A stretch of DNA of 10,482 nucleotides from Candidatus Buchananbacteria bacterium (lineage in GTDB: Bacteria > Patescibacteriota > Patescibacteriia > 2-01-FULL-39-33): assembly GCA_903859075.1 (NCBI GenBank), contig CAIOLF010000027.1, positions 1 through 10,482 on the forward strand, in the 5' to 3' direction. Below are positions 1 to 7,498 of the stretch, in pieces (position 1 is the stretch's first letter; every line of letters begins with the position of its first letter). The position numbers were made by a program, and so were the translations under genes. The notes beneath the pieces were generated by a model. The model saw only the letters and a list, made by a program, of their open reading frames with translations. It was not told the DNA's origin and searched no databases.

Positions 1-3
1 ATC

Positions 4-21
4 ATAATATTGAAATATTAT
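4..21. repeat. AT-only palindrome
   Basis: ATAATATT and its exact reverse complement AATATTAT are separated by two bases (GA). It lies about 75 bases upstream of the -35 element at 95. It could be a protein-binding site or the end of a structure outside the window. In such AT-rich DNA an 8-bp palindrome may also be chance. Confidence 0.25.
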
Positions 22-79
22 AGATATATATAGATACTATACAATACAATAATTAACATCCTGGTATATTTTAGGTACT

Positions 80-105
80 GTTGATAACTAATGGTTGACA
101 ATTAA
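80..105. repeat. Imperfect tandem repeat over the -35 box
   Basis: GTTGATAACTAA (80-91) and GTTGACAATTAA (94-105) match at 10 of 12 positions and are offset by 14 bases. The second copy contains the -35 element of the promoter at 95-124. The placement is what one expects of an operator for a small DNA-binding protein, perhaps the HTH protein encoded at 243, but no binding is shown by the sequence. Confidence 0.3.
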
Positions 106-124
106 GGACATTATTAATTATAAT
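95..124 (+). promoter_or_regulatory. Consensus sigma-70 type promoter
   Basis: A perfect TTGACA (95-100) and a perfect TATAAT (119-124) are separated by 18 bases. Transcription would start near 131. It points toward the small HTH gene at 243 and the surface protein gene behind it, and it would first transcribe the hairpin and T-run at 140-205. The -35 box lies in the second copy of an imperfect direct repeat (80-91 and 94-105). Confidence 0.75.
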
Positions 125-130
125 TTATGT

Positions 131-205
131 AGCTAGGGCGGGGTATTATCGCAGGGTTTGGCGTGACCGCTAAAATCACGCCTAATGCCGATTTACTCCT
201 TTTTT
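131..205 (+). ncRNA. Possible small RNA or leader attenuator
   Basis: Starting at the predicted transcription start, the RNA can fold into one long imperfect hairpin. Pairings are 140-145 with 194-199 (one G-U), 148-151 with 189-192, 156-158 with 184-186, and a perfect 7-bp stem 160-166 with 176-182 closing a 9-nt loop. Six Ts (200-205) follow the outer stem at once, as in an intrinsic terminator. This is either a free-standing RNA of about 75 nt or an attenuator in the leader of the HTH gene at 243. I recognise no known riboswitch or RNA family. The outer stem is only six pairs, so the terminator reading is tentative. Confidence 0.4.
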
Positions 206-242
206 AAGCTAGAGTTAAAATAATAATTCATAGGCGAAATTA

Positions 243-434
243 ATGGCCGAGAGAATCATGACAATTGAGGAAGTAGCCAAAGCGATGCGCGTCGGACAGA
301 AGACCGTGTATCGCTGGATTAGTGCTGGTAAGTTACCGGCCGCCAAAGTCGGATATAAAACTTTCCGGGTTTTTGAGAGCGATCTGATCAGATTTTTGCG
401 CAGCCACATGACCGGCGGCAAGGGCGGGAGATAA
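243..434 (+). CDS. Small MerR/excisionase-type HTH protein
   Basis: This 63-residue protein is almost wholly one winged helix-turn-helix domain of the excisionase/HTH_17 kind. TIEEVAKAMRV forms the first helix, KTVYRWISAGKLPAAKVG is the recognition helix and turn, and the wing (YKTFRVFESDLIRFL) follows. Such proteins bind DNA as small regulators; in phages the same fold acts as excisionase. Nothing nearby (integrase, att repeats) supports a recombination role, so a transcription regulator is more likely. The start at 243 has a weak AGG eight bases upstream; an internal ATG at 258 would give MTIEEV and still keep the domain. It lies downstream of a consensus promoter and 41 bases ahead of the surface protein gene, so it may regulate itself or that gene. 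The C-terminus (GGKGGR) is short and basic. Confidence 0.8.
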   Translation: MAERIMTIEEVAKAMRVGQKTVYRWISAGKLPAAKVGYKTFRVFESDLIRFLRSHMTGGKGGR

Positions 435-475
435 GCTGATTCATTATTAATTTATCAATATTAAAATTGGAAAAT

Positions 476-2842
476 ATGCCGGAACCATTTCTGACAATTG
501 AAAAATATACGCCGCAGCGCGGACCTTCCCACAAGATCTTGTGGGCGTTACTTTTGCTTGTCGTGCCTATTATTATAATCGCGACTTGGGTCGTCATCGG
601 TCTGAATATCGGGACGACCCAAGCCGCGGCAGGAGTCAATCACCTGATAAACTATCAGGGCAAGATCGCCAGCTCCACTGGCATCGCTATTCCTAATGGC
701 AACTACGGCTTTCGTTTTGAATTCTGGAACAGCGAGACCGGGGGCGGCAGCTTGGGCTGGTCTGAAAGTTGGACGACGGCCAATCCAGTGCCGGTTAGGG
801 AAGGAATTTTTTCGGTAGCTCTTGGCAGTTTGGCGCCTATCCCCGGCAATATATTTTACAATAATAATGTTTATTTGGAAGTTTCTTTTGATTCCGATGG
901 CGATAATGTCTTTGAGGAAGTATTTACTCCGCGCAAGCGGATCACGGCCGCGCCTTATGCCCTCAATGCCGAGGCGGTCGGGGGATACAAGCCATCCACA
1001 ACCTCAGCTTCTAACACTATACCGGTACTGGACGCGCTGGGCGGCCTGACTCTTAGCGGCGTGACAACTACCGGAAATTTTACTTCCCACGGAAAATTAA
1101 CAATCCTGGGAAGTACATCAAGCGTAGTGGCCAGTTTTTCTGACGGTACCAATAATGTTGACATCTTGGACGGTACTTATGCCATTAATGCCGGCTCGCT
1201 GCCATCGCAATTCGGCACCGGGACGAGAATCGGCGATATTGCCGATAATATCTATACTGAGATTACCTCGATGTACCTGCCAATTATTGGTGAAAATCTG
1301 CCGGCTATTACCTGGTCAACCTCCTCCGTCGGCCACGCCGGCATAATCCAGAACGGCCTCTATTTATATGACGCCGAGGGGGTTGTGGACCCATCTATCG
1401 GCTTTCTCAATGCCAGCCGTACTATAACCGATTCTATTTCCTGGTCGCCAGAAAACAGAACCTTTACTTTCAGTACGACGACCATCTTTAACGGTAATAC
1501 TATTATTAAGGGCAATGTGGGCAGTAACAGTCCTGCCGATGAGCTATTTGTCTTAAAGAACCTGAGCGGCGTTTATAGTGACATTGGCGCTGGATCGTCG
1601 CTTACCTTTTATGATGAAAGATGTGCAGTCACTTTGCTTGGCGTATGTCTGAATTCACCGGAATATAAATCAGCGATCATCTCCTCGATAGTTGAAGCCA
1701 ATGGCTATGCGAACCCAGCGGTCTATGGTTCTGGCTTAGCCTTCTATACTTCCCCCAGCTCTTTGCCAGTGGAAAGAATGCGAATCAGCTCTAATGGCAA
1801 TGTCGGCATCGGCACTACTACCCCGACGGTAAAATTTGAAGTCTGGAATGGCAATGGCACTTATGGCTACGTTGATTCATTCACTGGCGCTTGGGCTAAC
1901 GCCTCAGATATTTCCTTAAAGAAAAATATTTTCGATCTCAACGATCCCTTGCAAACTTTGTTGGGCTTGCGGCCAGTCAGATATGATTTCAAAAGCGAGG
2001 CGGATAGCGCTAAGGGCAATCATATCGGCTTTATCGTCCAAGAAGTGGAGACTGTGCTTCCGGAGGTTGTCTCTAATGCTGGCGGGTTAAAGGCTATTTC
2101 TTATGCTGAATTCGCTCCTTTGCTAGTCGGTGCCATCAAACAGCAGCAAATGCAGATTAAAGAAGTAAATAGCCGCCTGGCAGTTGCCTCATCAAGCTCG
2201 ATAATTAAGGATTTGCCTGTCACCGAGGCTGACCCGCAATTTAAAACTTTGCGCGTTACCCAAGCTGCCGACTTCATCGGCACCATTACCGTCAGAGGCG
2301 AAGCCAACTTCGAGTCTAGAGTGACTTTCAAAAAACCGATCACTTTAAGCCCCGACTCTGCCGGTACTGCCATGATCAAATCCGGAGAAAAATTTGTTGA
2401 AGTCAAATTCTCCGAGAGCTATGAGACCGAACCGAAAGTCGTCGCCAACTTGAATAATGATGACGAAAGTTTATTTATCAGCTACAAGATCGCTAATAAG
2501 ACCAAAGATGGCTTTAAGATTGTCTTGGCCTCGCCGGCAGCGCAGGATTTGAATTTTGATTGGCTGGCTTTCGCGGCGATTGAAGAAGCGACCAGTACTG
2601 CCGCTGTGCCGCCGACCGAGCCGCTAGCTAGCCCTGACCCGGCCGCCGCTGAGCCCGCTAGCCCGACTAATGCTTCCGGCACTGAACCGGCAGCCGCGGC
2701 TCCAGCAGAAAGCGCTCCAGCGGAAGTGGCTCCAGTTCCTAGCGCCGATCCGGTGGCGGAGCCGCCGATTACGGAAGCTCCGGCAGCCGTCCCGCAGGTA
2801 TTGTTGCCGGAGACTCCGGAGACGGCGGTCGCCAGTCAATAG
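476..2842 (+). CDS. Membrane-anchored surface protein with internal peptidase S74 domain
   Basis: 788 residues from the ATG at 476; a TTG at 467 would add only three residues. A short cytoplasmic segment precedes one membrane helix (about 20-45). Next comes an exported domain starting INYQGK and ending ITAAPYALNAEAVGG (about 58-170), common in CPR surface proteins, then a long Gly/Ser/Thr-rich beta region. A GNVGIGTTTP motif (about 441) leads into the tail-fibre type S74 intramolecular chaperone domain (about 470-580). Its Ser-Lys autocleavage dyad is visible as SDISLK: S477 and K482, the same five-residue spacing as in phage endosialidases. Its end (AEFAPLLVGAIKQQQ) fits the usual trimeric coiled-coil. 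Unlike phage proteins, about 200 more residues follow: a beta domain (about 628-702, resembling H-type lectin-like folds) and a Pro/Ala/Glu-rich tail (703-788). Likely a trimeric cell-surface adhesin or fibre; ligand unknown. Confidence 0.8.
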   Translation: MPEPFLTIEKYTPQRGPSHKILWALLLLVVPIIIIATWVVIGLNIGTTQAAAGVNHLINYQGKIASSTGIAIPNGNYGFRFEFWNSETGGGSLGWSESWTTANPVPVREGIFSVALGSLAPIPGNIFYNNNVYLEVSFDSDGDNVFEEVFTPRKRITAAPYALNAEAVGGYKPSTTSASNTIPVLDALGGLTLSGVTTTGNFTSHGKLTILGSTSSVVASFSDGTNNVDILDGTYAINAGSLPSQFGTGTRIGDIADNIYTEITSMYLPIIGENLPAITWSTSSVGHAGIIQNGLYLYDAEGVVDPSIGFLNASRTITDSISWSPENRTFTFSTTTIFNGNTIIKGNVGSNSPADELFVLKNLSGVYSDIGAGSSLTFYDERCAVTLLGVCLNSPEYKSAIISSIVEANGYANPAVYGSGLAFYTSPSSLPVERMRISSNGNVGIGTTTPTVKFEVWNGNGTYGYVDSFTGAWANASDISLKKNIFDLNDPLQTLLGLRPVRYDFKSEADSAKGNHIGFIVQEVETVLPEVVSNAGGLKAISYAEFAPLLVGAIKQQQMQIKEVNSRLAVASSSSIIKDLPVTEADPQFKTLRVTQAADFIGTITVRGEANFESRVTFKKPITLSPDSAGTAMIKSGEKFVEVKFSESYETEPKVVANLNNDDESLFISYKIANKTKDGFKIVLASPAAQDLNFDWLAFAAIEEATSTAAVPPTEPLASPDPAAAEPASPTNASGTEPAAAAPAESAPAEVAPVPSADPVAEPPITEAPAAVPQVLLPETPETAVASQ

Positions 2843-2872
2843 TTGATTAACAAAAAGAATTTTATTTAAGTT

Positions 2873-5518
2873 ATGGCTTATCGCAGAAAAAAGGATATTT
2901 TCGGGCTTTTTGACAAGACTAAAACTTCACGCTACCGTTTGGGCGGAAAATCACGCGGCGGTGGCGGTTTTAGTTTGGGTTCCGGTTTTGCCCTTAGTTC
3001 GGAAACAAAAAAAGGAATCTCCATAATCCTGATTTTTGTCTTTGGCATCCTGTCGCTTTTAGGCCTCTTTGACCTCTCCGGCGATTTCGGCAAGGTTATT
3101 GGCAGATTTTTGGCGGTTATTTTTGGCAGCGTCAAATGGCTGATCCCGATCTTTTTGTTTTTATGGAGTTATGTCCTGTTGCGCGATGACAAATACAAAA
3201 TAAAAATCATTAATTATCTGGGAGTCGGATTGCTGGTTGCCGGCTTGGCCGGGTTATTGCATCTGCGTTATGAGCCGCTAGCGGCGCTGAGCTATGCGCA
3301 AGACGGCATCGGCGGCGGCTACGTCGGCGCCGGAGTTTCTTTGCTTTTGATAAGATTTACCGGCTTCTGGGGGTCGCTCGTTATCGGCTTAGCTATTTTT
3401 GGCATCGGCTTACTGCTGACTTTCGAGACTTCCATCCATGGCTTGATGTGGCCGCTGCATTTGTTTAAATTTTTAAAGGAAAAATTCGGCGCGCTGGCGA
3501 GCCGGCTTCCCCAGCCGAGGGCCAAGGAACTGAGCGTTGCCGCGGCAGAGGATAATTACGAAGAGGAAGCGGCGGAGCCGGAGACGGCCTCCGCCTCCAC
3601 TGAAGCTATGGCGGACAAGGAAGAAGAAATAGTGCCTAGCTTTACTAAATCTACCATCAGTAAAGGCGAGAGTGAAGAAAAACCTGAGCCGGCCGGCAAT
3701 ATCAAATTGCCGAAAAAATTCGGCCGGCGCATAGAGTTGCCGGTTAACTTGCTTAATTGCAAATCCGGCAAAGCCACCAGCGGCGATATCAAGAATAATC
3801 AGGAGATCATTCGCAAGACGCTGGCTAATTTTGGCATCAATGTGGAGATGAGCGATGTCCATGTCGGACCGACCGTCACGCAGTATACTTTCCGTCCCGC
3901 TGACGGGGTCAAACTTTCCCGAGTCGTTAATTTAAACAGCGATTTAGCGCTGGCTTTGGCCGCCCATCCGGTGCGCATTGAGGCGCCGATTCCCGGCAAA
4001 TCGCTGGTCGGCGTAGAAATTCCCAATCAAGCCTCGGCTAAAGTGACGATGGGCGAAATGCTCTTAAGCAAGGAATTCAAGGCTCGGCCGAATAACTTAT
4101 ATATCGCCCTCGGCAAGGATGTCAGCGGCAAGCCCTGCTTTGCCCAGCTGGATAAAATGCCGCACTTGCTGATCGCCGGCGCCACCGGCAGCGGCAAATC
4201 CGTCTGCATTAATTCCGTCATTGTCAGTTTGCTGTATCAGAATAGTCCGGATGAATTGAAATTTATCTTAGTCGATCCCAAGCGCGTGGAACTTCCGCTT
4301 TATAACAATATCCCCTATCTGCTTACCCCGGTAATTACGGACGTGAAAAAAACCATCAACGCGCTCAAATGGTGCATCGTGGAAATGGAGCGGCGTTTTG
4401 AAGTCTTGTCCAAAAAAGGCAAGCGCAACATCGCTTCTTACAATGAAATGGCAAGTGAAAAATTTCCTTATATTATTTTTATTATTGATGAGCTGGCTGA
4501 CTTGATGGCGGTTTCCGGCAATGATATGGAGGCGGGCATCGTGCGTTTGGCGCAGATGGCTCGCGCGGTCGGCATCCATCTGATTCTGGCGACCCAGCGC
4601 CCGTCAGTCGAAGTAATCACGGGGCTTATCAAAGCCAATGTGCCCGGCAGGGTCGCTTTTTCCGTGGCCTCACTGATTGATTCGCGCACTATTTTGGATG
4701 CTTCCGGCGCGGAAAAATTGGTTGGACGGGGCGATATGCTGTATCTCGGACCGGAAGTTTCCCGGCCGAAGCGCATTCAGGGCGTCTATCTGTCCGATAC
4801 GGAAATCGGCCAGGTAATCAGATACATCAGGGATCAAGGGGAGGCCAATTATATAGAAGAATTAAACGGCCAGGCTTCTTTGGGCGGAATTGGCGGCGGT
4901 TCCGGTTTTTCCGATGATGATGATCCGCTGCTGCCGGAAGTAATTGAAATTATCCGCCAATCCGGCAAGGCCTCAGCTTCGCTGCTGCAACGGCGCCTCA
5001 AACTTGGCTATGCCCGAGCCGCCAGAATTTTGGACTTGCTCGAAGATAAAGGAATCATCGGTCCGGCTGATGGCGCCAAGCCCAGGGAAGTTTTTTTGGA
5101 TAAACTGGGCGGCGTCGGCGCGGTGGAATTCGCGGCGCGCGAGCACGATCTGGAGGGAGAACTTAGGCCGCTCGCGGACGAAGAGGCGGAGGAGGCGTCC
5201 TTAAGCGAGGAAGAATCATCATTTACCGCCTTTACTCGCGCTGCTGGCAAGAATTCAGACGGGAAGATTGCTGAAGTTGCCGAGGAAGAAGAGCTAGCTG
5301 ATGATGAAGATTCTGAAGAAGAGATTGGGCCGGAAGAAGTCACCGCGGAAGCCAGGGAAGAGGTTGAAGACGTTGCTGAGATTAAGGAGGAAGAGGCAGA
5401 GGACAATCAAGAAGAATCAGCTGATGATGTCCCGGCGTTCCGTGGTAAAAAAATTGCCAAGGACGATAAAAAAGCTTCAAATAAAAAAGATTATTTTTCT
5501 GAAGACGAATGGAGTTAA
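2873..5518 (+). CDS. ftsK: DNA translocase FtsK/SpoIIIE
   Basis: FtsK is a hexameric ATPase at the division septum that pumps chromosomal DNA into daughter cells and activates dimer resolution. This 881-residue protein has a basic, glycine-rich N-terminus, four or five membrane helices (about 48-67, 79-103, 112-131, 148-184) and an acidic linker (about 215-275). The alpha/beta motor follows, with Walker A GATGSGKS (436-443) and Walker B IIDELADLM (D539, E540). A winged-helix gamma domain (about 680-745) holds ASLLQRRLKLGYARAARILDLLE, the part that reads polar DNA signals in known FtsK. The gamma domain normally ends the protein. Here about 135 residues follow, rich in Glu and Asp with a basic last stretch (RGKKIAKDDKKASNKK). 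No clear ribosome binding site precedes the start, 30 bases after the upstream gene. The stop lies 3 nt before the RodZ-like gene, so the two are probably co-transcribed. Confidence 0.95.
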   Translation: MAYRRKKDIFGLFDKTKTSRYRLGGKSRGGGGFSLGSGFALSSETKKGISIILIFVFGILSLLGLFDLSGDFGKVIGRFLAVIFGSVKWLIPIFLFLWSYVLLRDDKYKIKIINYLGVGLLVAGLAGLLHLRYEPLAALSYAQDGIGGGYVGAGVSLLLIRFTGFWGSLVIGLAIFGIGLLLTFETSIHGLMWPLHLFKFLKEKFGALASRLPQPRAKELSVAAAEDNYEEEAAEPETASASTEAMADKEEEIVPSFTKSTISKGESEEKPEPAGNIKLPKKFGRRIELPVNLLNCKSGKATSGDIKNNQEIIRKTLANFGINVEMSDVHVGPTVTQYTFRPADGVKLSRVVNLNSDLALALAAHPVRIEAPIPGKSLVGVEIPNQASAKVTMGEMLLSKEFKARPNNLYIALGKDVSGKPCFAQLDKMPHLLIAGATGSGKSVCINSVIVSLLYQNSPDELKFILVDPKRVELPLYNNIPYLLTPVITDVKKTINALKWCIVEMERRFEVLSKKGKRNIASYNEMASEKFPYIIFIIDELADLMAVSGNDMEAGIVRLAQMARAVGIHLILATQRPSVEVITGLIKANVPGRVAFSVASLIDSRTILDASGAEKLVGRGDMLYLGPEVSRPKRIQGVYLSDTEIGQVIRYIRDQGEANYIEELNGQASLGGIGGGSGFSDDDDPLLPEVIEIIRQSGKASASLLQRRLKLGYARAARILDLLEDKGIIGPADGAKPREVFLDKLGGVGAVEFAAREHDLEGELRPLADEEAEEASLSEEESSFTAFTRAAGKNSDGKIAEVAEEEELADDEDSEEEIGPEEVTAEAREEVEDVAEIKEEEAEDNQEESADDVPAFRGKKIAKDDKKASNKKDYFSEDEWS
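5511..5514 (+). promoter_or_regulatory. Shine-Dalgarno inside the end of ftsK
   Basis: GGAG lies in the last codons of ftsK, seven bases before the ATG at 5522. It supports that start and fits translation of the RodZ-like gene coupled to ftsK. It is the clearest Shine-Dalgarno I find before any gene in this window. Confidence 0.6.
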
Positions 5519-5521
5519 AAT

Positions 5522-6181
5522 ATGACATTCTTTACCGCCACAAAAATAGTCAAGTCTAAAACCATTGGGGAAAAACTCAAAGAAATTCGGCAAGAAAAAA
5601 ATATTTCTCTAAGCAAGGCCGCCAAGGATTTGAACATAGCGTATAAGTATTTGGAGGCGCTGGAGCGCAATCAATTTTCTCAATTGCCTGGGCGGACGTA
5701 TTTTAAGAATTTTTTGAAAAGATATTGCCAATATCTGCGTTTGGATTTTTCCCAGCTGTGGCGCCAAGCCAGGGAACTGGGTTATTTTGAGCCTAAGGGC
5801 GGCGGACTCGGCAAGACTTATTTTTTCCCTTGGAGGAAAGTGTTCCGGCTGGCTTTGATTGTCATTATTTTTTTGGCAATTTTTATTTTTTTGGCCTGGC
5901 GCGTGGAACAAATTTTCCGCCCGCCCTATCTCCATATTATCGAGCCGATTGACGGCTTGATTACCAGCCAAGGGGAAATCAGGATTTATGGCCAGTCGTT
6001 GAAAGAGGCCGACATAGTTATCAACAACAAGGCTATTTTTGTCGATAATCAGGGGTTTTTTGAGACAAAAATCGACTTGCAAAAAGGCCTGAATTTGATT
6101 AAAATTAGTGCGAGGAAACGTTATAGCCGCGAGAATGTTGTAAATCGGAGGGTTTTATTGAATGATGATAAAAATCAGTAA
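5522..6181 (+). CDS. RodZ-like membrane HTH protein
   Basis: 219 residues with the RodZ layout. A cytoplasmic helix-turn-helix of the HTH_25/Xre type (about 16-70: IGEKLKEIRQEKNISLSKAAKDL, then YLEALERNQFSQLPGRTY) is followed by one membrane helix (about 107-126) and an extracytoplasmic beta domain (about 135-213). In E. coli RodZ links MreB to the membrane and cell-wall machinery. Its outer domain is not obvious here. Instead it reads IEPIDGLITSQGEIRIYGQ, then VDNQGFFETKIDLQKGLNLIKISA, the pattern of a glucodextranase-B-like Ig-fold domain. The gene starts 3 nt after the ftsK stop, with GGAG at 5511-5514, so division and shape functions appear to be made together. No mreB is in the window. 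A cell-shape or septum scaffold is the best guess; a membrane-bound regulator is the alternative. Confidence 0.75.
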   Translation: MTFFTATKIVKSKTIGEKLKEIRQEKNISLSKAAKDLNIAYKYLEALERNQFSQLPGRTYFKNFLKRYCQYLRLDFSQLWRQARELGYFEPKGGGLGKTYFFPWRKVFRLALIVIIFLAIFIFLAWRVEQIFRPPYLHIIEPIDGLITSQGEIRIYGQSLKEADIVINNKAIFVDNQGFFETKIDLQKGLNLIKISARKRYSRENVVNRRVLLNDDKNQ

Positions 6182-6186
6182 TTTCG

Positions 6187-6266
6187 ACAATATAACAATA
6201 TAGCCATATAACTTCGGCCAATCTTGGTTAGATAAAGTTTGTTGTATCGCTATATGGTTATATTGT
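6187..6266. repeat. Long imperfect inverted repeat before recA
   Basis: A 26-base left arm (6187-6212) and right arm (6241-6266) are reverse complements at 23 of 26 positions, around a 28-base centre. The arms are built of ACAATATAAC- and CATATAAC-like units. A run of five Ts (6266-6270) follows on the plus strand, so it could act as a weak, AT-rich terminator for ftsK and the RodZ-like gene. It could also be a copy of a dispersed palindromic repeat. It fills almost the whole gap between the RodZ-like gene and recA, ending 21 bases before the recA start, so any recA promoter must lie in it or further upstream. Confidence 0.7.
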
Positions 6267-6287
6267 TTTTATTCATAAATATTTTTT

Positions 6288-7349
6288 ATGCCTAAAAGGA
6301 ATGATGAAGGAGAGTCCAATGAAAAGCAGGAAGCCGTCTCGGAGGCGATAAAGCAGATTAAAGAACGTTTTGGCGATGGCGCCATTATGAAATTCGGCGA
6401 GTCCAAGACCATGGAAGTTGACGCCGTGTCGACGGGTTGTTTATCGCTCGATATCGCTTTAGGCGTCGGCGGCGTGCCGCGCGGCAGAATCATAGAAATC
6501 TTCGGACCTGAAGCCTCGGGCAAGACTACTTTAGCTCAGCACATCGTGGCGGAAGTCCAAAAGCTGGGCGGAGTAGCGGCCTTCGTTGACGCGGAGCACG
6601 CGCTCGATCCCGATTACGCCAGAAAAATCGGAGTGAAGGTCAATGATTTATTCATTTCCCAGCCGGATACCGGCGAGCAGGCGCTGGAGATTGTGGAGAC
6701 CCTGGTGCGATCCAACGCGGTTGACGTAGTTGTGGTTGACTCTGTCGCGGCTTTGGTGCCCAAAGCGGAAATTGAGGGCGATATGGGCGATTCCCATATG
6801 GGCTTGCAAGCCAGGCTGATGAGCCAGGCTTTGCGCAAATTAACCGGTGCCATCTCCAAGAGCAAAACAGTGCTGATTTTTATCAATCAAATCCGCATGA
6901 AGATCGGGGTGTTTTTTGGCAACCCGGAAACTACGACCGGCGGCAATGCTTTGAAATTTTATTGCTCCATACGCATTGAAGTGCGCCGCGCCGCTCAGAT
7001 CAAGCAGGGAGAAAAGAATATTGGCAATCGGGTTAAGGCCAAAGTAGTCAAAAATAAAGTGGCCGCGCCTTTTCAGACCTGCGAATTCGATATCATGTAT
7101 AATGAAGGAATTTCGGTCTCTGGCGATTTAATTGATGTCGGCGTGGAAAAAGGCGTTATTAAAAAGTCCGGCAATTCGTATATGTTCGGTGAAGAAAAAT
7201 TAGGCGTCGGCCGGGAAACAGCCAAGTCCTATCTGCGCGCCAATCCCAAATTGATGAGTGCCATCAGAAAAGATATCTGGCAGCAGGTGCGAGCCGGCAA
7301 AGAGGATGAGAAGCAGGCCGAGGCGGCAATTAACGTGTCGGAGGAATAA
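6288..7349 (+). CDS. recA: Recombinase RecA
   Basis: RecA forms ATP-dependent filaments on single-stranded DNA, drives strand exchange in recombinational repair, and in many bacteria triggers LexA cleavage. 353 residues, a normal length. A short charged N-terminus precedes the polymerisation helix (AIKQIKERFGDGAIMKFGE). Walker A is GPEASGKT (73-80), the catalytic glutamate is in DAEHALDP (E103), and Walker B is VVVVDS (147-152). Loop L1 lies around EGDMGDSHMGLQARLMSQALRK and loop L2 around GNPETTTGGNALKFY (211-225), preceded by INQIRMKIG. The C-terminal domain is complete, with an acidic end. There is no intein and no frameshift. I find no Shine-Dalgarno: the 17 bases before the ATG are A and T with only one C. 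It is separated from the RodZ-like gene by the inverted repeat at 6187-6266 and converges on efp. Confidence 0.97.
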   Translation: MPKRNDEGESNEKQEAVSEAIKQIKERFGDGAIMKFGESKTMEVDAVSTGCLSLDIALGVGGVPRGRIIEIFGPEASGKTTLAQHIVAEVQKLGGVAAFVDAEHALDPDYARKIGVKVNDLFISQPDTGEQALEIVETLVRSNAVDVVVVDSVAALVPKAEIEGDMGDSHMGLQARLMSQALRKLTGAISKSKTVLIFINQIRMKIGVFFGNPETTTGGNALKFYCSIRIEVRRAAQIKQGEKNIGNRVKAKVVKNKVAAPFQTCEFDIMYNEGISVSGDLIDVGVEKGVIKKSGNSYMFGEEKLGVGRETAKSYLRANPKLMSAIRKDIWQQVRAGKEDEKQAEAAINVSEE

Positions 7350-7354
7350 AAAAA

Positions 7355-7498
7355 GAAATTAAGAAATTAAGTTATTAGAAATTAAGGGTAAAATTACCAA
7401 CACAAAAGCCACTCTTACTGGGAGTGGCTTTTGAATTAACTTTTGCTTTGTATTATTCCTTAATTTCTAAATTTCTACAATTTCTTAATTTCTAATAA
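7355..7498. repeat. AT-rich inverted repeat flanking the shared terminator
   Basis: The left arm (7355-7388) is made of AGAAATTAAG units. The right arm (7458-7498) holds the same units on the other strand. TTATTAGAAATTAAG (7372-7386) is matched exactly by its reverse complement at 7484-7498. TTAGAAATTAAGG (7375-7387) is also matched exactly at 7458-7470. The arms enclose the GC-richer hairpin at 7403-7433. The vocabulary resembles the repeat inside the methyltransferase gene at 10252-10287, suggesting one repeat family. Confidence 0.65.
7403..7433. terminator. Bidirectional terminator between recA and efp
   Basis: CAAAAGCCACTC (7403-7414) and GAGTGGCTTTTG (7422-7433) form a perfect 12-bp stem around a 7-base loop. 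The A-rich 5' side and T-rich 3' side allow use on both strands. It lies between the convergent recA and efp genes, where a shared terminator is expected. Confidence 0.85.

Noticed and set aside
467..475. TTG start for the surface protein
   Set aside because: An ATG three codons later is a better start and loses no domain.
243..2842. Prophage remnant (excisionase-like protein plus tail-fibre domain)
   Set aside because: No integrase, capsid, portal or att repeats; the S74 protein has a membrane anchor and a CPR-type exported domain, and the next genes are housekeeping.
3473..3862. 129-residue minus-strand open frame inside ftsK
   Set aside because: Shadow of the FtsK linker; no start context or domain.
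5008..5406. Ser-rich 132-residue open frame opposite the ftsK tail
   Set aside because: Its Ser/Ala runs are simply the reverse complement of the Glu/Asp codons of the FtsK tail.
6213..6287. Separate recA promoter
   Set aside because: The best -35/-10 pairs have spacers of 14 or 21 bases, outside the usual range.
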